DNA from: CAZKNF01 sp964554105
GTDB lineage: Bacteria > Bacteroidota > Rhodothermia > Rhodothermales > VXPQ01
Length of the DNA stretch: 52,768 nt
Direction of reading: 5' to 3'
Assembly: GCA_964554105.1 (NCBI GenBank)
Contig: CAZKNF010000018.1
Location: forward strand, 1 to 52,768
The notes under the pieces are model-generated. The model did not search any database. It saw only the letters and a list, made by a program, of their open reading frames with translations, and was not told the DNA's origin. This document shows positions 35,434-44,341 of the stretch, in pieces. The position numbers and the translations under genes were made by a program. Position 1 is the first letter of the stretch. Every line of letters starts with the position of its first letter.

Positions 35434-36639
35434 CTACCGCAACTCCGACAGCCCGGCTTCAAGGCGATCCATGGCGTCGCTCAAGTCATCCATCGATGCA
35501 GCATACGAGATTCGCAGCCCGCCGGGCGCACCGAATGCATCACCCTGGACTACGGCGACGTGATGCTCCTCGAGAAGATAGAAGCAGAGATCCTCGCTGG
35601 TCCTGATCGACCGACCATTTGACGTCTCCTTGCCAAGATAAGCAGAGATATCTGGAAACAGGTAGAATGCACCTTCCGGGCGGGGACAACGCACGCCGTC
35701 GATTTTAGCGACGCGATCGAGCATAAAGTCTCTCCGTTTTCGAAAGGCTTCTACCATTACATTGACGTAGCTCTCATCCATTTCCAGCGCCGCCAAACCA
35801 GCTTTTTGTGTAATGGTGGATGGAGCCGAAGTGAACTGACTCTGTATTTTTGACGCAGCGGCGGTAATCGGCTGCTCTGCCGCGAGGTACCCGAGTCGCC
35901 ACCCTGTCATGGCATATGCTTTCGAAAAGCCATTGACCGTGATCGTTCTCTCGTGCAGTCCCGAAAGTGTGGCAATCGAGACATGTTCGGCATCGTAGAT
36001 CACCTTCTCGTAAATCTCATCTGCAATGACGAAGACCTGTTCGTGGCGGCGCAGCACCTCGGCAATCGCCTCGAGCTCGTGTCGCGGGTACACGGAGCCC
36101 GTCGGGTTTGAAGGTGAGCACAGGATGATCAACCTTGTTTCGTCGGTGATCGCGTCTTCCAGGGCGTCTGGCCGGAGACGATATTCATCCTTCGCTGTGG
36201 TCGGGAGACTGATCGGCTGCGCTCCTGCCAGCCGCACCATTTCGGGATAGCTGACCCAGTATGGTGCTGGAATGAGCACCTGATCACCGGGGCGGCACAG
36301 CGCAAGTACCGCGAGCGCAACGGACTGTTTGGCTCCGTTTGAGCACAATATCTGCTCAGGTGCATACGAGAGGCCATTATCTCTTGCGAGCTTCGCGCTG
36401 ATGGCTTCACGCAACTCCGGCATACCCGAATTCTCGGTATAGTGTGTATAGCCTTCGCGGATCGCTCGAATTCCGGCTTCGGAGATGGGTTTGGGCGTGT
36501 CGAAGTCGGGCTCGCCGGCACTCAGACCGATAATCGGGAGACCCTGCCGTTTGAGCTGTTTTGCACGGCCTGTCATCGCCAGCGTTGCCGACGGCTGAAC
36601 AGACTCGACGAGGGGATTAAAGGTAAGTGTTTGGAGCAT
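35434..36639 (-). CDS. Pyridoxal-phosphate aminotransferase (aspartate aminotransferase, class I)
   Basis: The 401-residue class I/II aminotransferase has the conserved N-terminal GEPDFDTP, the SNGAKQS phosphate-binding segment, SPSNPTG, the Asp in VIADEIYEK, the PLP lysine in NGFSKAYAMTGWRLGY near residue 238, and the C-terminal substrate Arg in GLRISYA. This is the thermophile-like Ib subgroup of aspartate aminotransferases. Some members also use prephenate, so the exact substrate range is open. It lies 5 bp downstream of coaD. Confidence 0.94.
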   Translation of the reverse strand: MLQTLTFNPLVESVQPSATLAMTGRAKQLKRQGLPIIGLSAGEPDFDTPKPISEAGIRAIREGYTHYTENSGMPELREAISAKLARDNGLSYAPEQILCSNGAKQSVALAVLALCRPGDQVLIPAPYWVSYPEMVRLAGAQPISLPTTAKDEYRLRPDALEDAITDETRLIILCSPSNPTGSVYPRHELEAIAEVLRRHEQVFVIADEIYEKVIYDAEHVSIATLSGLHERTITVNGFSKAYAMTGWRLGYLAAEQPITAAASKIQSQFTSAPSTITQKAGLAALEMDESYVNVMVEAFRKRRDFMLDRVAKIDGVRCPRPEGAFYLFPDISAYLGKETSNGRSIRTSEDLCFYLLEEHHVAVVQGDAFGAPGGLRISYAASMDDLSDAMDRLEAGLSELR

Positions 36640-36644
36640 ACTCG

Positions 36645-37133
36645 CTATTTCCTGTTCTCAGATCGCTTTCGCGAGAGTGCGTCCGCGACGGGTGCCGGTA
36701 CGAAAGATGAGACATCCCCGTTCCACCGATGGATGTCGCGCACGATCGTCGCGCTGATAAAAGCATGGCGGCCGGCGGCGGGCAAGAATATCGTCTCTAG
36801 TTCGCCGTGCAGCTCTCTATTCGCAAGCGCCATTCGCATTTCGTAATCGAAGTCGCTGACTTGCCTGAGTCCTCGCACGAGTGCCACCGCCGCACGTCTC
36901 CGCGCCCTGTCGACGATTAAGCCCTCGTGTGCCGCTACGACGACACCCGGAAGATGGTTTACGCTTGCGCGGATGAGGTCGCAGCGTTCATCTACATCGA
37001 ACAGCGAAACCTTCGATGCATTTACAGCGACCGTCACCTCGACCTCGTCAAAAAGCCCCACTGCCCGCTCGAGAATGTCCAGATGGCCAAGGGTGAACGG
37101 ATCGAATGTACCCGGATAGAGAGCACGTCTCAT
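36645..37133 (-). CDS. coaD: Phosphopantetheine adenylyltransferase
   Basis: Fourth step of coenzyme A synthesis, adenylating 4'-phosphopantetheine. The 162-residue protein has the nucleotidyltransferase TLGH motif (14-17) in YPGTFDPFTLGHLDI, VRGLRQVSDFDYE, and FISATIVRDI at the C-terminal side, all as in CoaD. Its start overlaps the rsmD stop by 4 bp, the common rsmD-coaD arrangement. Confidence 0.97.
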   Translation of the reverse strand: MRRALYPGTFDPFTLGHLDILERAVGLFDEVEVTVAVNASKVSLFDVDERCDLIRASVNHLPGVVVAAHEGLIVDRARRRAAVALVRGLRQVSDFDYEMRMALANRELHGELETIFLPAAGRHAFISATIVRDIHRWNGDVSSFVPAPVADALSRKRSENRK

Positions 37134-37762
37134 GGATCTTCCGGTGCGTCGGTATCTTCTTCCACGTTTAGCTTCTCCTCGTCTGATGTTTCTTCAAGCC
37201 GAACTGCTGGGGGTGTGGACTCTACGATGTCCGGGCGAAACACGGAGACGTATGTGCGCCCGTACGGACGACACGTGTCGAGGTTGGGGTGTTCGTCGAA
37301 AAAGATTCGTTTGTCGTGCTCAAGAATGAACAGACCGCTTTCCTTTACGTGCGGAAGTGCGATCTCCGGCATACGCTCCATCGCGGCAATGTCATAGGGT
37401 GGATCTGCGACGATGAGGTCGTACGGGGGTCCGGTATAGCGCTGGAGGTAGGAAACGGCGTCCGCGCGAAGAAACATGCACTGGTCCGTCACTCCGAATT
37501 CGTCGGCATTTCGCCGCGCGAACTTGAGCACTCTTCCGTCGATCTCGACGAACGTGGTGGATGCAGCCCCGCGGCTTAGCGCTTCAAGACCGATCGCGCC
37601 GGTGCCGGCAAAGAGATCGAGCACATCCGCCTCGTCGAGTATCATTCGGCTTTCGACCAGATGAAAGAGCGATTCGCGCGTCTGACTCATCGTCGGTCGC
37701 GTCAGATGTCCCTTTGGAGAAAGCAGCTTTCTGCGTGCAAATCGACCGGCTATGATGCGCAT
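37130..37762 (-). CDS. rsmD: 16S rRNA (guanine(966)-N2)-methyltransferase RsmD
   Basis: SAM-dependent methylation of G966 in 16S rRNA. From the ATG at 37762 the 210-residue product begins with the canonical MRIIAGRFARRKL. It has RPTMSQTRESLFH, SAM motif DLFAGTGAIGLE (49-60) and the catalytic DPPY (120-123). A longer frame to 37804 would overlap the upstream gene and adds an atypical Cys-rich start. The last about 30 residues are an acidic extension (EETSDEEKLNVEEDTD) beyond the usual end of the fold. It is coupled to coaD. Confidence 0.95.
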   Translation of the reverse strand: MRIIAGRFARRKLLSPKGHLTRPTMSQTRESLFHLVESRMILDEADVLDLFAGTGAIGLEALSRGAASTTFVEIDGRVLKFARRNADEFGVTDQCMFLRADAVSYLQRYTGPPYDLIVADPPYDIAAMERMPEIALPHVKESGLFILEHDKRIFFDEHPNLDTCRPYGRTYVSVFRPDIVESTPPAVRLEETSDEEKLNVEEDTDAPEDP

Positions 37763-37782
37763 AAGCGGAATACCGCTACCAT

Positions 37783-38697
37783 CTAAAGAGCAGCACCGAT
37801 GCATCCGACGTAGGCCTCCACTTCAAAATCGGAGGCCAGGCTTCCCGGATCCAGGTCCAGTAGACCAAGTGGGTTCAGCGTGCGTACGTCCAATTCGAAT
37901 AAATCCCCAAGATCTGAAAAGAGTGAGACGTCAACGGCGTTCCCGTACACACGTATTCGGCCGACATCGCTCGGTGAAAGGTGAAACTGATCGAGCATGG
38001 CGGCGACAAAATAGGCCACATCCACAGGCGGTACATGGGTGGTGTGCTTGCTGAAATACCATTGCTGTCCGTGGCAGAGCGTGTACTCGACGTGGCCGGC
38101 ATACCAACCGATGGCAAGCATGAATGGACCGCGGTCGGCTGCGGCGGGATCTTCGAGGTGCAGTTGTCCGATCGCAGAGGCAGCGGCATGCATGCCGACC
38201 ATCACTCTTCGCTGGGCAGGAGGCAGGTCTTCAGCGACCTTATCGATACGTTGATTGATGCCTTCTTCGATCGCTAGCACGTGGACCCAATCTACCTGCT
38301 CGCCGGAACGAAGCGTCTGCGTATGGACGGCATCCGCGGTGATCCGGACGTGCCGGTCACTACCCGCAAGCACGGCAGCCTCCTGCTGGAGACGGACCTC
38401 ACGATCGGCCGAATCGGCGCTCGCCGGTAGCGGACTGAAGAAAGAGTAGCACAGAGGAGAATGAATTGTAACGACGAGCGTGCCAGAAACGCTGCCGGAG
38501 AAGACCTCCCGCAACGCATCGGAAACTGTACTGAGGTTCGCACCGTCAGTCGCCGAGTGGAGTTCTTGCGAAACATCAAAATCGAAGTCGCAGCTGCCCA
38601 GTCGAAGAAGACGGTAGCGCGATCCATACTGCTCTACCTCGGCGTAGCGCAGTACGCGACCATAGATGTCGATGGCTGCCCGTGCATGTGCTTCCAT
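37783..38697 (-). CDS. Uncharacterised protein, possibly actin-fold (PilM-like)
   Basis: The 304-residue product has no signal and no membrane segment. The opening AAIDIYGRVLRYAEVEQYG resembles the phosphate-1 strand-turn-strand of PilM/FtsA-type actin-fold proteins, and a second similar element (FMLAIGWYAGHVEYTLCHGQ) near 190 could be the second phosphate loop. Both lack the usual acidic and glycine density, so nucleotide binding is doubtful. The next gene upstream encodes a bitopic protein with a pseudopilin-like periplasmic part, which fits a degenerate pilus or secretion-type pair. I do not recognise the family with certainty. Confidence 0.65.
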   Translation of the reverse strand: MEAHARAAIDIYGRVLRYAEVEQYGSRYRLLRLGSCDFDFDVSQELHSATDGANLSTVSDALREVFSGSVSGTLVVTIHSPLCYSFFSPLPASADSADREVRLQQEAAVLAGSDRHVRITADAVHTQTLRSGEQVDWVHVLAIEEGINQRIDKVAEDLPPAQRRVMVGMHAAASAIGQLHLEDPAAADRGPFMLAIGWYAGHVEYTLCHGQQWYFSKHTTHVPPVDVAYFVAAMLDQFHLSPSDVGRIRVYGNAVDVSLFSDLGDLFELDVRTLNPLGLLDLDPGSLASDFEVEAYVGCIGAAL

Positions 38698-38749
38698 AGA
38701 GGGGAGGTGACAGCGCAGAGAGAGCGGTGGGCGGAATGAGCGCCTCGGG

Positions 38750-39211
38750 TTACTCCCAGGTGGCTGCGTTCAGCTCCGTAGGATCCGGCTCAAGCGTTCC
38801 GATCCGATCGTCCGAATCGGGATCTCTCAATTCGTACATCATGACGCGCGAAGTGTCGTTGACCGCGTATCCGAACTCTTCTCCTGAGCGAGGCGAATAG
38901 ATCATTGAATCGACGTTGAACTGGGGTCCAAAGAGAGTATCGCTGGTCGCCTGTACGATGGAATCGGTTCGAACCCACGCCTGAAGAGAATCAAGCGTGT
39001 AGGGAAATCGCCCCTCCTGTTCTTCGAAGGTGATCAACGCGGTCCTCACGTTGCTCATTCGTTCCCGCGTCCGCTCGACGAGCTCTTCCTGTTGCTCGAC
39101 GACTTTCCAGGGCTCCGTAATGGAAAGATACAGCCAGTATCCTAAAGCTACGATTACAATAGCCAGGACCACCTGGATACCAACTCGAATGCCTTGGCTG
39201 TTCGAAGCCAT
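38750..39211 (-). CDS. Bitopic membrane protein, pseudopilin-like
   Basis: The 153-residue product starts at the ATG at 39211 (MASNSQGIRVG). A frame open to 39376 adds residues of no protein character. One membrane helix (about 10-29) is followed by a helical stalk (EEQEELVERTRERMSNVRTALITFEEQEGRFPYTLDSL). This resembles the alpha spine and RYPxxLxxL region of type II secretion pseudopilins (GspG), then a short beta region. No prepilin peptidase site is visible before the helix. It precedes the PilM-like gene by 52 bp on the same strand. Confidence 0.7.
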   Translation of the reverse strand: MASNSQGIRVGIQVVLAIVIVALGYWLYLSITEPWKVVEQQEELVERTRERMSNVRTALITFEEQEGRFPYTLDSLQAWVRTDSIVQATSDTLFGPQFNVDSMIYSPRSGEEFGYAVNDTSRVMMYELRDPDSDDRIGTLEPDPTELNAATWE

Positions 39212-39449
39212 AGTGCGTCTTTGCTCCGGTAATGTTGTGGGCTGTCGCAAGCAAGATTCAGGGGCGTAGCGTCCCATTTCTGCCGGTCGAAAATACAGGA
39301 AGCCCCTCCGAAAAGCAACAAAACCGCACCTCGTCGGCAGCGGCTCCGCAAAGCGAACACTGCTCCTTGAAATCACGGCACCGGATCACGAGCGAGATTC
39401 TTAGATTAACCGTCCATCCACCAAGCGGCGCATTACAGCCTAGTGAGAA

Positions 39450-40175
39450 ATGACAAAACTCCTGATAAACATCGATCACATCGCAACGTTGCGAAATGCT
39501 CGCCGCGAATCGTTTCCTGATCCTGTGCACGCCGCGATGTTGTGCGAGACGGCGGGTGCGGATGGAATCGTCTTTCACCTCCGTGAAGACCGCCGCCATA
39601 TTTCTGAGCGTGACGTTCGAATTCTTAATGAGACGGTCAGAGGAAAGCTGGATTTCGAGCTTTCTACCGATCCAGAGATTGTCTCTATTTGCTGCAGTAT
39701 TCGGCCCGATTTGGCGACCCTCGTACCTGAGCGGCGTGAGGAAGTGACTACGGAGGGCGGCCTCGACGTCATCGCTAATCAGGATCGCCTCAAGGATGTG
39801 ACATCACAACTTCTCGACGCAGGTGTGCGCCAGGTCGCCCTGTTCGTCGATCCATCCGCAGAGCAAGTCGAAGCGGCTGCCGACGCCGGCGCGACCAATG
39901 TTGAGCTTCACACAGGGGATTTCGCGAATGCGGCATCGCCCGAGGAGCGCAAGCGCCTCGCGTCGGTGCTCGCAGGCGCTGCGGCAAAAGCGCACGAGCT
40001 CGGGCTCGACGTCCATGCCGGACACGGATTGGACTACTTGAATTACCAGACCTTCAAAGAGACCGTGCCGCATGTTGAGGAAGTTTCGATCGGTTTTGCG
40101 ATCATCGCGCGCGCCGTTCTTGTTGGAATCGAACAGGCTGTACGCGAGATGCGTCTCATTGTAAAAGGATATTAG
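39450..40175 (+). CDS. pdxJ: Pyridoxine 5'-phosphate synthase
   Basis: Condenses 1-deoxy-D-xylulose 5-phosphate with 3-amino-2-oxopropyl phosphate to pyridoxine 5'-phosphate. The 241-residue TIM barrel has the family start LLINIDHIATLRNAR, the EDRRHI segment with catalytic residues, ELSTDPEIV, and the late DVHAGHGLDY motif. Length and motif order match PdxJ. It is 13 bp before era. With pdxB nearby it shows that the organism uses the DXP-dependent B6 pathway. Confidence 0.97.
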   Translation: MTKLLINIDHIATLRNARRESFPDPVHAAMLCETAGADGIVFHLREDRRHISERDVRILNETVRGKLDFELSTDPEIVSICCSIRPDLATLVPERREEVTTEGGLDVIANQDRLKDVTSQLLDAGVRQVALFVDPSAEQVEAAADAGATNVELHTGDFANAASPEERKRLASVLAGAAAKAHELGLDVHAGHGLDYLNYQTFKETVPHVEEVSIGFAIIARAVLVGIEQAVREMRLIVKGY

Positions 40176-40188
40176 AAGGCTGGAGAAG

Positions 40189-41103
40189 ATGGATATCGAG
40201 CCCATTATACCGGAATCCGTACCGGAGGGCCACCGCAGTGGATACGTAGCCTTGATCGGAAAACCGAACGTCGGCAAGAGCACGCTGCTCAACGCACTGG
40301 TTGGCCGTAAGCTGTCGATCGTAACGCGGAAGCCGCAGACCACCCGACACCGCGTACTGGGAATTCTCTCAGAGGATGAATACCAGATCATCTTTCTTGA
40401 CACACCAGGCATCATCGAGCCACGCTATCGGCTCCATGAATCGATGATGCACAACGTCGAGGACGCCATCGGCGATGCAGACGTCCTGCTGTTCATGACC
40501 GACGTCGCTCAGAGCAGCTCCGATGAGTTCAGTCTCGAGTATATAAGAGAGAAGAGTGCTCTTCTCATCATCAATAAAATCGATCTTATCAGGCAGGAGG
40601 AAGCCCTGCCGCTGGTTGAAGCCTACATGAATATCCGCGGCTTCGAAGAGATCATCCCGACATCCGCGAAAACCGGTTACAACCTAGACGTGCTGCTGGA
40701 TGAGATCGTCAGGCGGCTCCCGCTCGGCCCCCCCTTCTATCCGCGGGAAATGGTGAGCGAACACCCTGAACGTTTCTTCGTCGCAGAGATCATTCGCGAG
40801 AAGGTTTTTGAACAGTATCGCGAGGAGATACCCTATTCGACGCAGGTGAACATCGTCACCTTCGAGGAGCGCCCGCATCAAAAAGATCTCATATCAGCCG
40901 AGATCGTGGTCGAGCGCGATACGCAGAAAGGCATCATGATCGGAAAAGGCGGCGGCGCTCTAAAGAGCGTGGGAATCGCTGCGAGGTCGGATATCGAAGC
41001 CTTCCTTGAGCGGCCAATTTATCTCGATCTCCATGTAAAAGTTCGGGAGGACTGGCGCAACCGCTCAGCCTTCTTGCGATCGTTCGGATTCCGAAGCCGC
41101 TAG
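40189..41103 (+). CDS. era: GTPase Era
   Basis: Ribosome assembly GTPase that binds 16S rRNA. In 304 residues it has P-loop GKPNVGKS (24-31), G3 DTPG, and G4 NKID. A C-terminal KH domain (about 205-290) includes the GKGGGALKSVGIAAR segment in place of the usual GxxGxxIKxIG. CTGGAG just upstream of the ATG at 40189 supports that start. The N-terminal 18 residues are a short extension before the G domain. It is downstream of pdxJ in the same operon. Confidence 0.97.
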   Translation: MDIEPIIPESVPEGHRSGYVALIGKPNVGKSTLLNALVGRKLSIVTRKPQTTRHRVLGILSEDEYQIIFLDTPGIIEPRYRLHESMMHNVEDAIGDADVLLFMTDVAQSSSDEFSLEYIREKSALLIINKIDLIRQEEALPLVEAYMNIRGFEEIIPTSAKTGYNLDVLLDEIVRRLPLGPPFYPREMVSEHPERFFVAEIIREKVFEQYREEIPYSTQVNIVTFEERPHQKDLISAEIVVERDTQKGIMIGKGGGALKSVGIAARSDIEAFLERPIYLDLHVKVREDWRNRSAFLRSFGFRSR

Positions 41104-41139
41104 CAGCCGATTCGCAAACGTCGCGCTCGAGCCGCTTCG

Positions 41140-42351
41140 TTACGTCAAGGATACGCGAAACGCCTTCCCTACGGCCTCGCGCTGCTCGAGTGGCACCATT
41201 GATTTCGGCGCTGTGTACGTAGCGAACTCACGCCGAATCGGATATTCCCGCCGGAGTCTTGAGAAGCAGGCTCCATCGATGCCGCCTTCCGACAGGGTCC
41301 CCATCATGGATACGTGATCCCTCTCGATATCGTACATGCGCCGAACGAACATGTCCAGCCATTCGGTTTCGGGAATGGTCGGATCCGGAGCACCAACGGC
41401 GATTGGCTCCTCTTCGATGCACGGGAGCGCCAGTTCCCTACTCGCGACATCAAGAGGCCGCGTTTTGTTGGAGAGCGACGTCTCCGCCGGTTCATCCCCA
41501 CTCAGAAAAGCGTGCATGGCGCGGAACAGCGCCGACACGCCTCGCAATTTCGCGTCAAGAGCATACCCGGCGACGTGCGGTGTAGCAATATCCACCCTGC
41601 GGACGAGGTCTGGATCCGGCTCCGGCTCATTCTCCCAAACGTCGAGCACCACCGCAGCCGGCTGCCGATTATTGCGCATGCTCCGGACAAGCGCTCCGTT
41701 GTCGATTACGGAACCGCGGGCTGTATTCAAGAGCCAAGCGCTCGGCTTAAGTTGACGTAGACACCGCTCGTCGATCATGTGGAATGTAGGATGCGAGCCG
41801 CCATGTACGAGGGGTACGTGCAACGATACGATGTCGGCATCTTGCAGCACCTCATTGAGCGATCTGAAATTTGATTTCCCAGCGTACGGGCCCTCCTTCG
41901 CCAGGCGCGGGGGATCATTCAATAGTACCTGAATGCCCAGCGCGGGCAGGCGGTCCGCGAGGCGGCTGCCAATTGCGCCGACGCCGACGATCGCCATCTT
42001 CTTTCCCCGCAGCGGCTCCGATTTCCGCACGCTCAGTCGAAGGAGTGCGCACGCGACATACTCGACAACGGAATCGGCATTCGAACCCGGAGCGTGTGCG
42101 AACGTGATGCCTGCAGCACGCAAATAATCGAGGTCCACGTGATCCGTTCCGATCGTTGCCGATCCTACAAATCGGACGCGACTATCGGCAAGCAATGTTC
42201 GATTAACCGACGTGACGCTTCGTACAAGCAGTACGTCGGCATGGCGTACATCACGAGGTTGTATCTCTCTCCCACCGATCAACCGGACATCTCCGATCGA
42301 ACCAAACAGATCGATTACGCACGGTATGTTTTCGTCGGCGACGATTATCAT
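41140..42351 (-). CDS. pdxB: Erythronate-4-phosphate dehydrogenase
   Basis: Second step of the DXP-dependent B6 pathway, oxidising 4-phosphoerythronate. The 403-residue D-2-hydroxyacid dehydrogenase opens with MIIVADENIPC and the RSVTSVN, SATIGTDHVD and GSNADSVVEY motifs typical of PdxB. The NAD glycine motif VGVGAIGS lies near 122, catalytic Arg in NTARGS near 211 and His in ATPHVAGYALDAK near 258. A C-terminal dimerisation domain (about 300-390) distinguishes it from SerA. It converges on era, with 36 bp between stops. Confidence 0.95.
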   Translation of the reverse strand: MIIVADENIPCVIDLFGSIGDVRLIGGREIQPRDVRHADVLLVRSVTSVNRTLLADSRVRFVGSATIGTDHVDLDYLRAAGITFAHAPGSNADSVVEYVACALLRLSVRKSEPLRGKKMAIVGVGAIGSRLADRLPALGIQVLLNDPPRLAKEGPYAGKSNFRSLNEVLQDADIVSLHVPLVHGGSHPTFHMIDERCLRQLKPSAWLLNTARGSVIDNGALVRSMRNNRQPAAVVLDVWENEPEPDPDLVRRVDIATPHVAGYALDAKLRGVSALFRAMHAFLSGDEPAETSLSNKTRPLDVASRELALPCIEEEPIAVGAPDPTIPETEWLDMFVRRMYDIERDHVSMMGTLSEGGIDGACFSRLRREYPIRREFATYTAPKSMVPLEQREAVGKAFRVSLT

Positions 42352-42736
42352 TACGGCACAGGAGTTGCAAAATGTCGATCGGCGGAAGCAAAGCGTAAAA
42401 AGTATGGTACGCGATGGAGAGGAGAGAACGCAGCGCGCTTCAAAGGTTACTATGCCTTAGCCGATGCGACGCACAGCAGCTCTCCGCGCTGCATAAGCGC
42501 CAAATGAAAAACGTCTGAAAATCCGTACAAGTACATGATTATAAAGCAGTTAAAGGCGGATACAATCATGGAAACCTGCGGATTTGATCATTGTTCATCG
42601 GGCTTACAGTGCTCCACGGTTGGGCCGATGGCCTCGGACTCACGGGCAGGGTTGCAGCAGCATCTCCAATCTCTTAAATGAGACTCAGAAACGAGACACA
42701 CACTGCGACTATCGTTTCACTCACGTTGTGGATTAT
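42352..42736. other. 385-bp divergent region between pdxB and a SleB-type hydrolase gene
   Basis: Contains open frames on plus (for example 42094-42507 and the extension of the next gene back to 42584), but none shows a ribosome site or protein-like composition. A weak GCAGC...GCTGC stem lies near 42473-42489 (CAGCAGCTCTCCGCGCTG). It should carry promoters for both flanking genes; I see no sharp motif. Confidence 0.4.
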
Positions 42737-43420
42737 ATGAGAAAGAAGCAGTTGTCAGGATACATTATTGCAGCGATGCTGCTGCCGGTTTTCGGGTCCT
42801 TTCCCGTTGACAGCAGCATACAGGGAAGGTCGCTTTCGAGCGCACTCGTGCTGCATAAGGAGCTGCCTGCTCCAAAGATAACGCTCGATGAAATCAAGAC
42901 ATCAGATTCGCACTTCGAGAACCTGGTACACGAAATTCGCCACAATCCACAGAAGATCACGCCTCTCCCGCCGGAACGAATAGACATCGAGACACTCTGG
43001 CTCGCGCGGGGGATCTATTCGGAAACGAAGCGTCCGGACGAGATGGAACTCGTTGCATGGGTCATCCGAAATCGCGTCGAGACGGGATACAGAGGCCGTG
43101 ATTCTTATCGCGAGGTCGTCCTAGATCCATATCAGTTCAGTGCATTCAATCCCAACGAACAGAAGCGACGGATCTACTCCGATCTCGATCCAACCACGGA
43201 GATTCATAGCTGGCAGAAAGCCCTCGCTATCGCCTACAGCGTACGCCAGGCAGCGCCTCGGTATCGTCCCTTTTCGATTAAAACACGGCACTTTTACAGC
43301 GAACGGTCGATGATCGGACGATCTCACCCCGAATGGGCCCTCGGAAAAACACCTGTAATGCCGCAGAGAGATTTTGCATTAGATGAGCGGCGCTTCAGGT
43401 TTTTTGATGACGTCTCATAA
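42737..43420 (+). CDS. SleB-type cell wall hydrolase domain protein
   Basis: The 228-residue exported protein starts at the ATG at 42737 (MRKKQLSGYIIAAMLLPVFG signal-like helix). From about 85 it matches the cell-wall-hydrolase SleB fold: a Glu in GIYSETKRPDEM (Glu96), VAWVIRNRVETGYRG, and the DPYQFSAF motif (130-137) that in this family forms the substrate groove. It is a candidate periplasmic peptidoglycan lytic enzyme for growth or remodelling, not for spores. The longer frame to 42584 precedes the signal and is unlikely. Confidence 0.85.
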   Translation: MRKKQLSGYIIAAMLLPVFGSFPVDSSIQGRSLSSALVLHKELPAPKITLDEIKTSDSHFENLVHEIRHNPQKITPLPPERIDIETLWLARGIYSETKRPDEMELVAWVIRNRVETGYRGRDSYREVVLDPYQFSAFNPNEQKRRIYSDLDPTTEIHSWQKALAIAYSVRQAAPRYRPFSIKTRHFYSERSMIGRSHPEWALGKTPVMPQRDFALDERRFRFFDDVS

Positions 43421-43592
43421 GTCCAGCATTCTATGCCGGCCTCGCAGTTACCCGTAAGCCAAGTCACCCTGGCAGCACACGCAGGAGAATCTCGTCTTTG
43501 TTACCGGCCCGTCTAAACTCACCTTCTCAGTCCTCGTAATACGAAGGCGAATACATGAAGTGACGTTTATGGATTAGCCGACGAGGTTTGAG

Positions 43593-44279
43593 GTGAGGGA
43601 ACAGCAGCTAGACGAGCAATGGGAACGCGTTCTCCACGAGTCCGATAGAGAGGCTTTTCGGAAGATTGTCGAGCCATTCATGAACGATCTTCTCAACGCC
43701 GCACGCGACGACCTTCGTTTCTATGTGGATCGCGGCTTTCTGCATGAGGACGATTTTACGCCGGAAGAGGTCGTGGGCGAGGCCCTGCTTCACGCGTGGG
43801 ATCACCGCAGCGTCCGCCCATCGCAAATGGGACTCCGTGGATGGCTCGTGGCAACACAGTACCGAGTAATGCGCGGCATGGTGAACGACATCAGGTCATA
43901 CCGGCGCGATAAGAGCCTTTCTCTCGATGCACCGGTTCCCGACAATCCTGACGCCCACGACACAGAGGAGTGGTTCTGGGACTGGTATCAGCCGGACGTC
44001 GAACTGCTCTGGGAAGATGTGATCCCGTCGCAAGAACCGCAAGACGTCGAGGTCGCGCTTGAAGGGGACGATCGAGAAAATCTTCTTGACGAGACGGACG
44101 AGCGCCATGCACTGATCATGCACGGCGAATTTGAGATGTCTCTACCCGAGGTGGCGTTCACGATCAATCGAAGTCCAATCGCCGTCGCGGAAGTACTTGA
44201 GAAGGCTCGTGTAGGCATACGTGCGCGCTCGTCCGATCAAGAACCAACCGAGCACCCGTCGTCACCGCACGAGGAATAA
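43593..44279 (+). CDS. Sigma-70-like protein, divergent
   Basis: The 228-residue product starts at a GTG with GAGG 6 bases upstream. Residues about 20-105 look like sigma region 2: TPEEVVGEALLHAWDHRSVRPSQMGLRGWLVATQYRVM, comparable to the VQETFLRAW...LRxWLxxIxRN pattern of ECF factors. After an acidic, tryptophan-rich linker (about 110-170: TEEWFWDWYQPDVELLWEDV), residues about 175-215 resemble region 4 (FEMSLPEVAFTINRSPIAVAEVLEKARVGIR). It may be a true sigma factor or a sigma-derived regulator; no anti-sigma gene is adjacent. Confidence 0.75.
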   Translation: MREQQLDEQWERVLHESDREAFRKIVEPFMNDLLNAARDDLRFYVDRGFLHEDDFTPEEVVGEALLHAWDHRSVRPSQMGLRGWLVATQYRVMRGMVNDIRSYRRDKSLSLDAPVPDNPDAHDTEEWFWDWYQPDVELLWEDVIPSQEPQDVEVALEGDDRENLLDETDERHALIMHGEFEMSLPEVAFTINRSPIAVAEVLEKARVGIRARSSDQEPTEHPSSPHEE

Positions 44280-44299
44280 TGAGGCACGAGCATGCCTCA
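44280..44299. terminator. Hairpin between convergent genes
   Basis: TGAGGCA and TGCCTCA form a perfect 7-bp stem with a 6-base loop, starting at the base after the stop of the sigma-like gene and 43 bp from the stop of the convergent outer-membrane protein gene. There is no T run, so it is a weak or Rho-assisted candidate. Confidence 0.4.
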
Positions 44300-44341
44300 G
44301 GGCGGCCATACTCTGGTCCCCCGCCCGCTCACGTCGACAGA

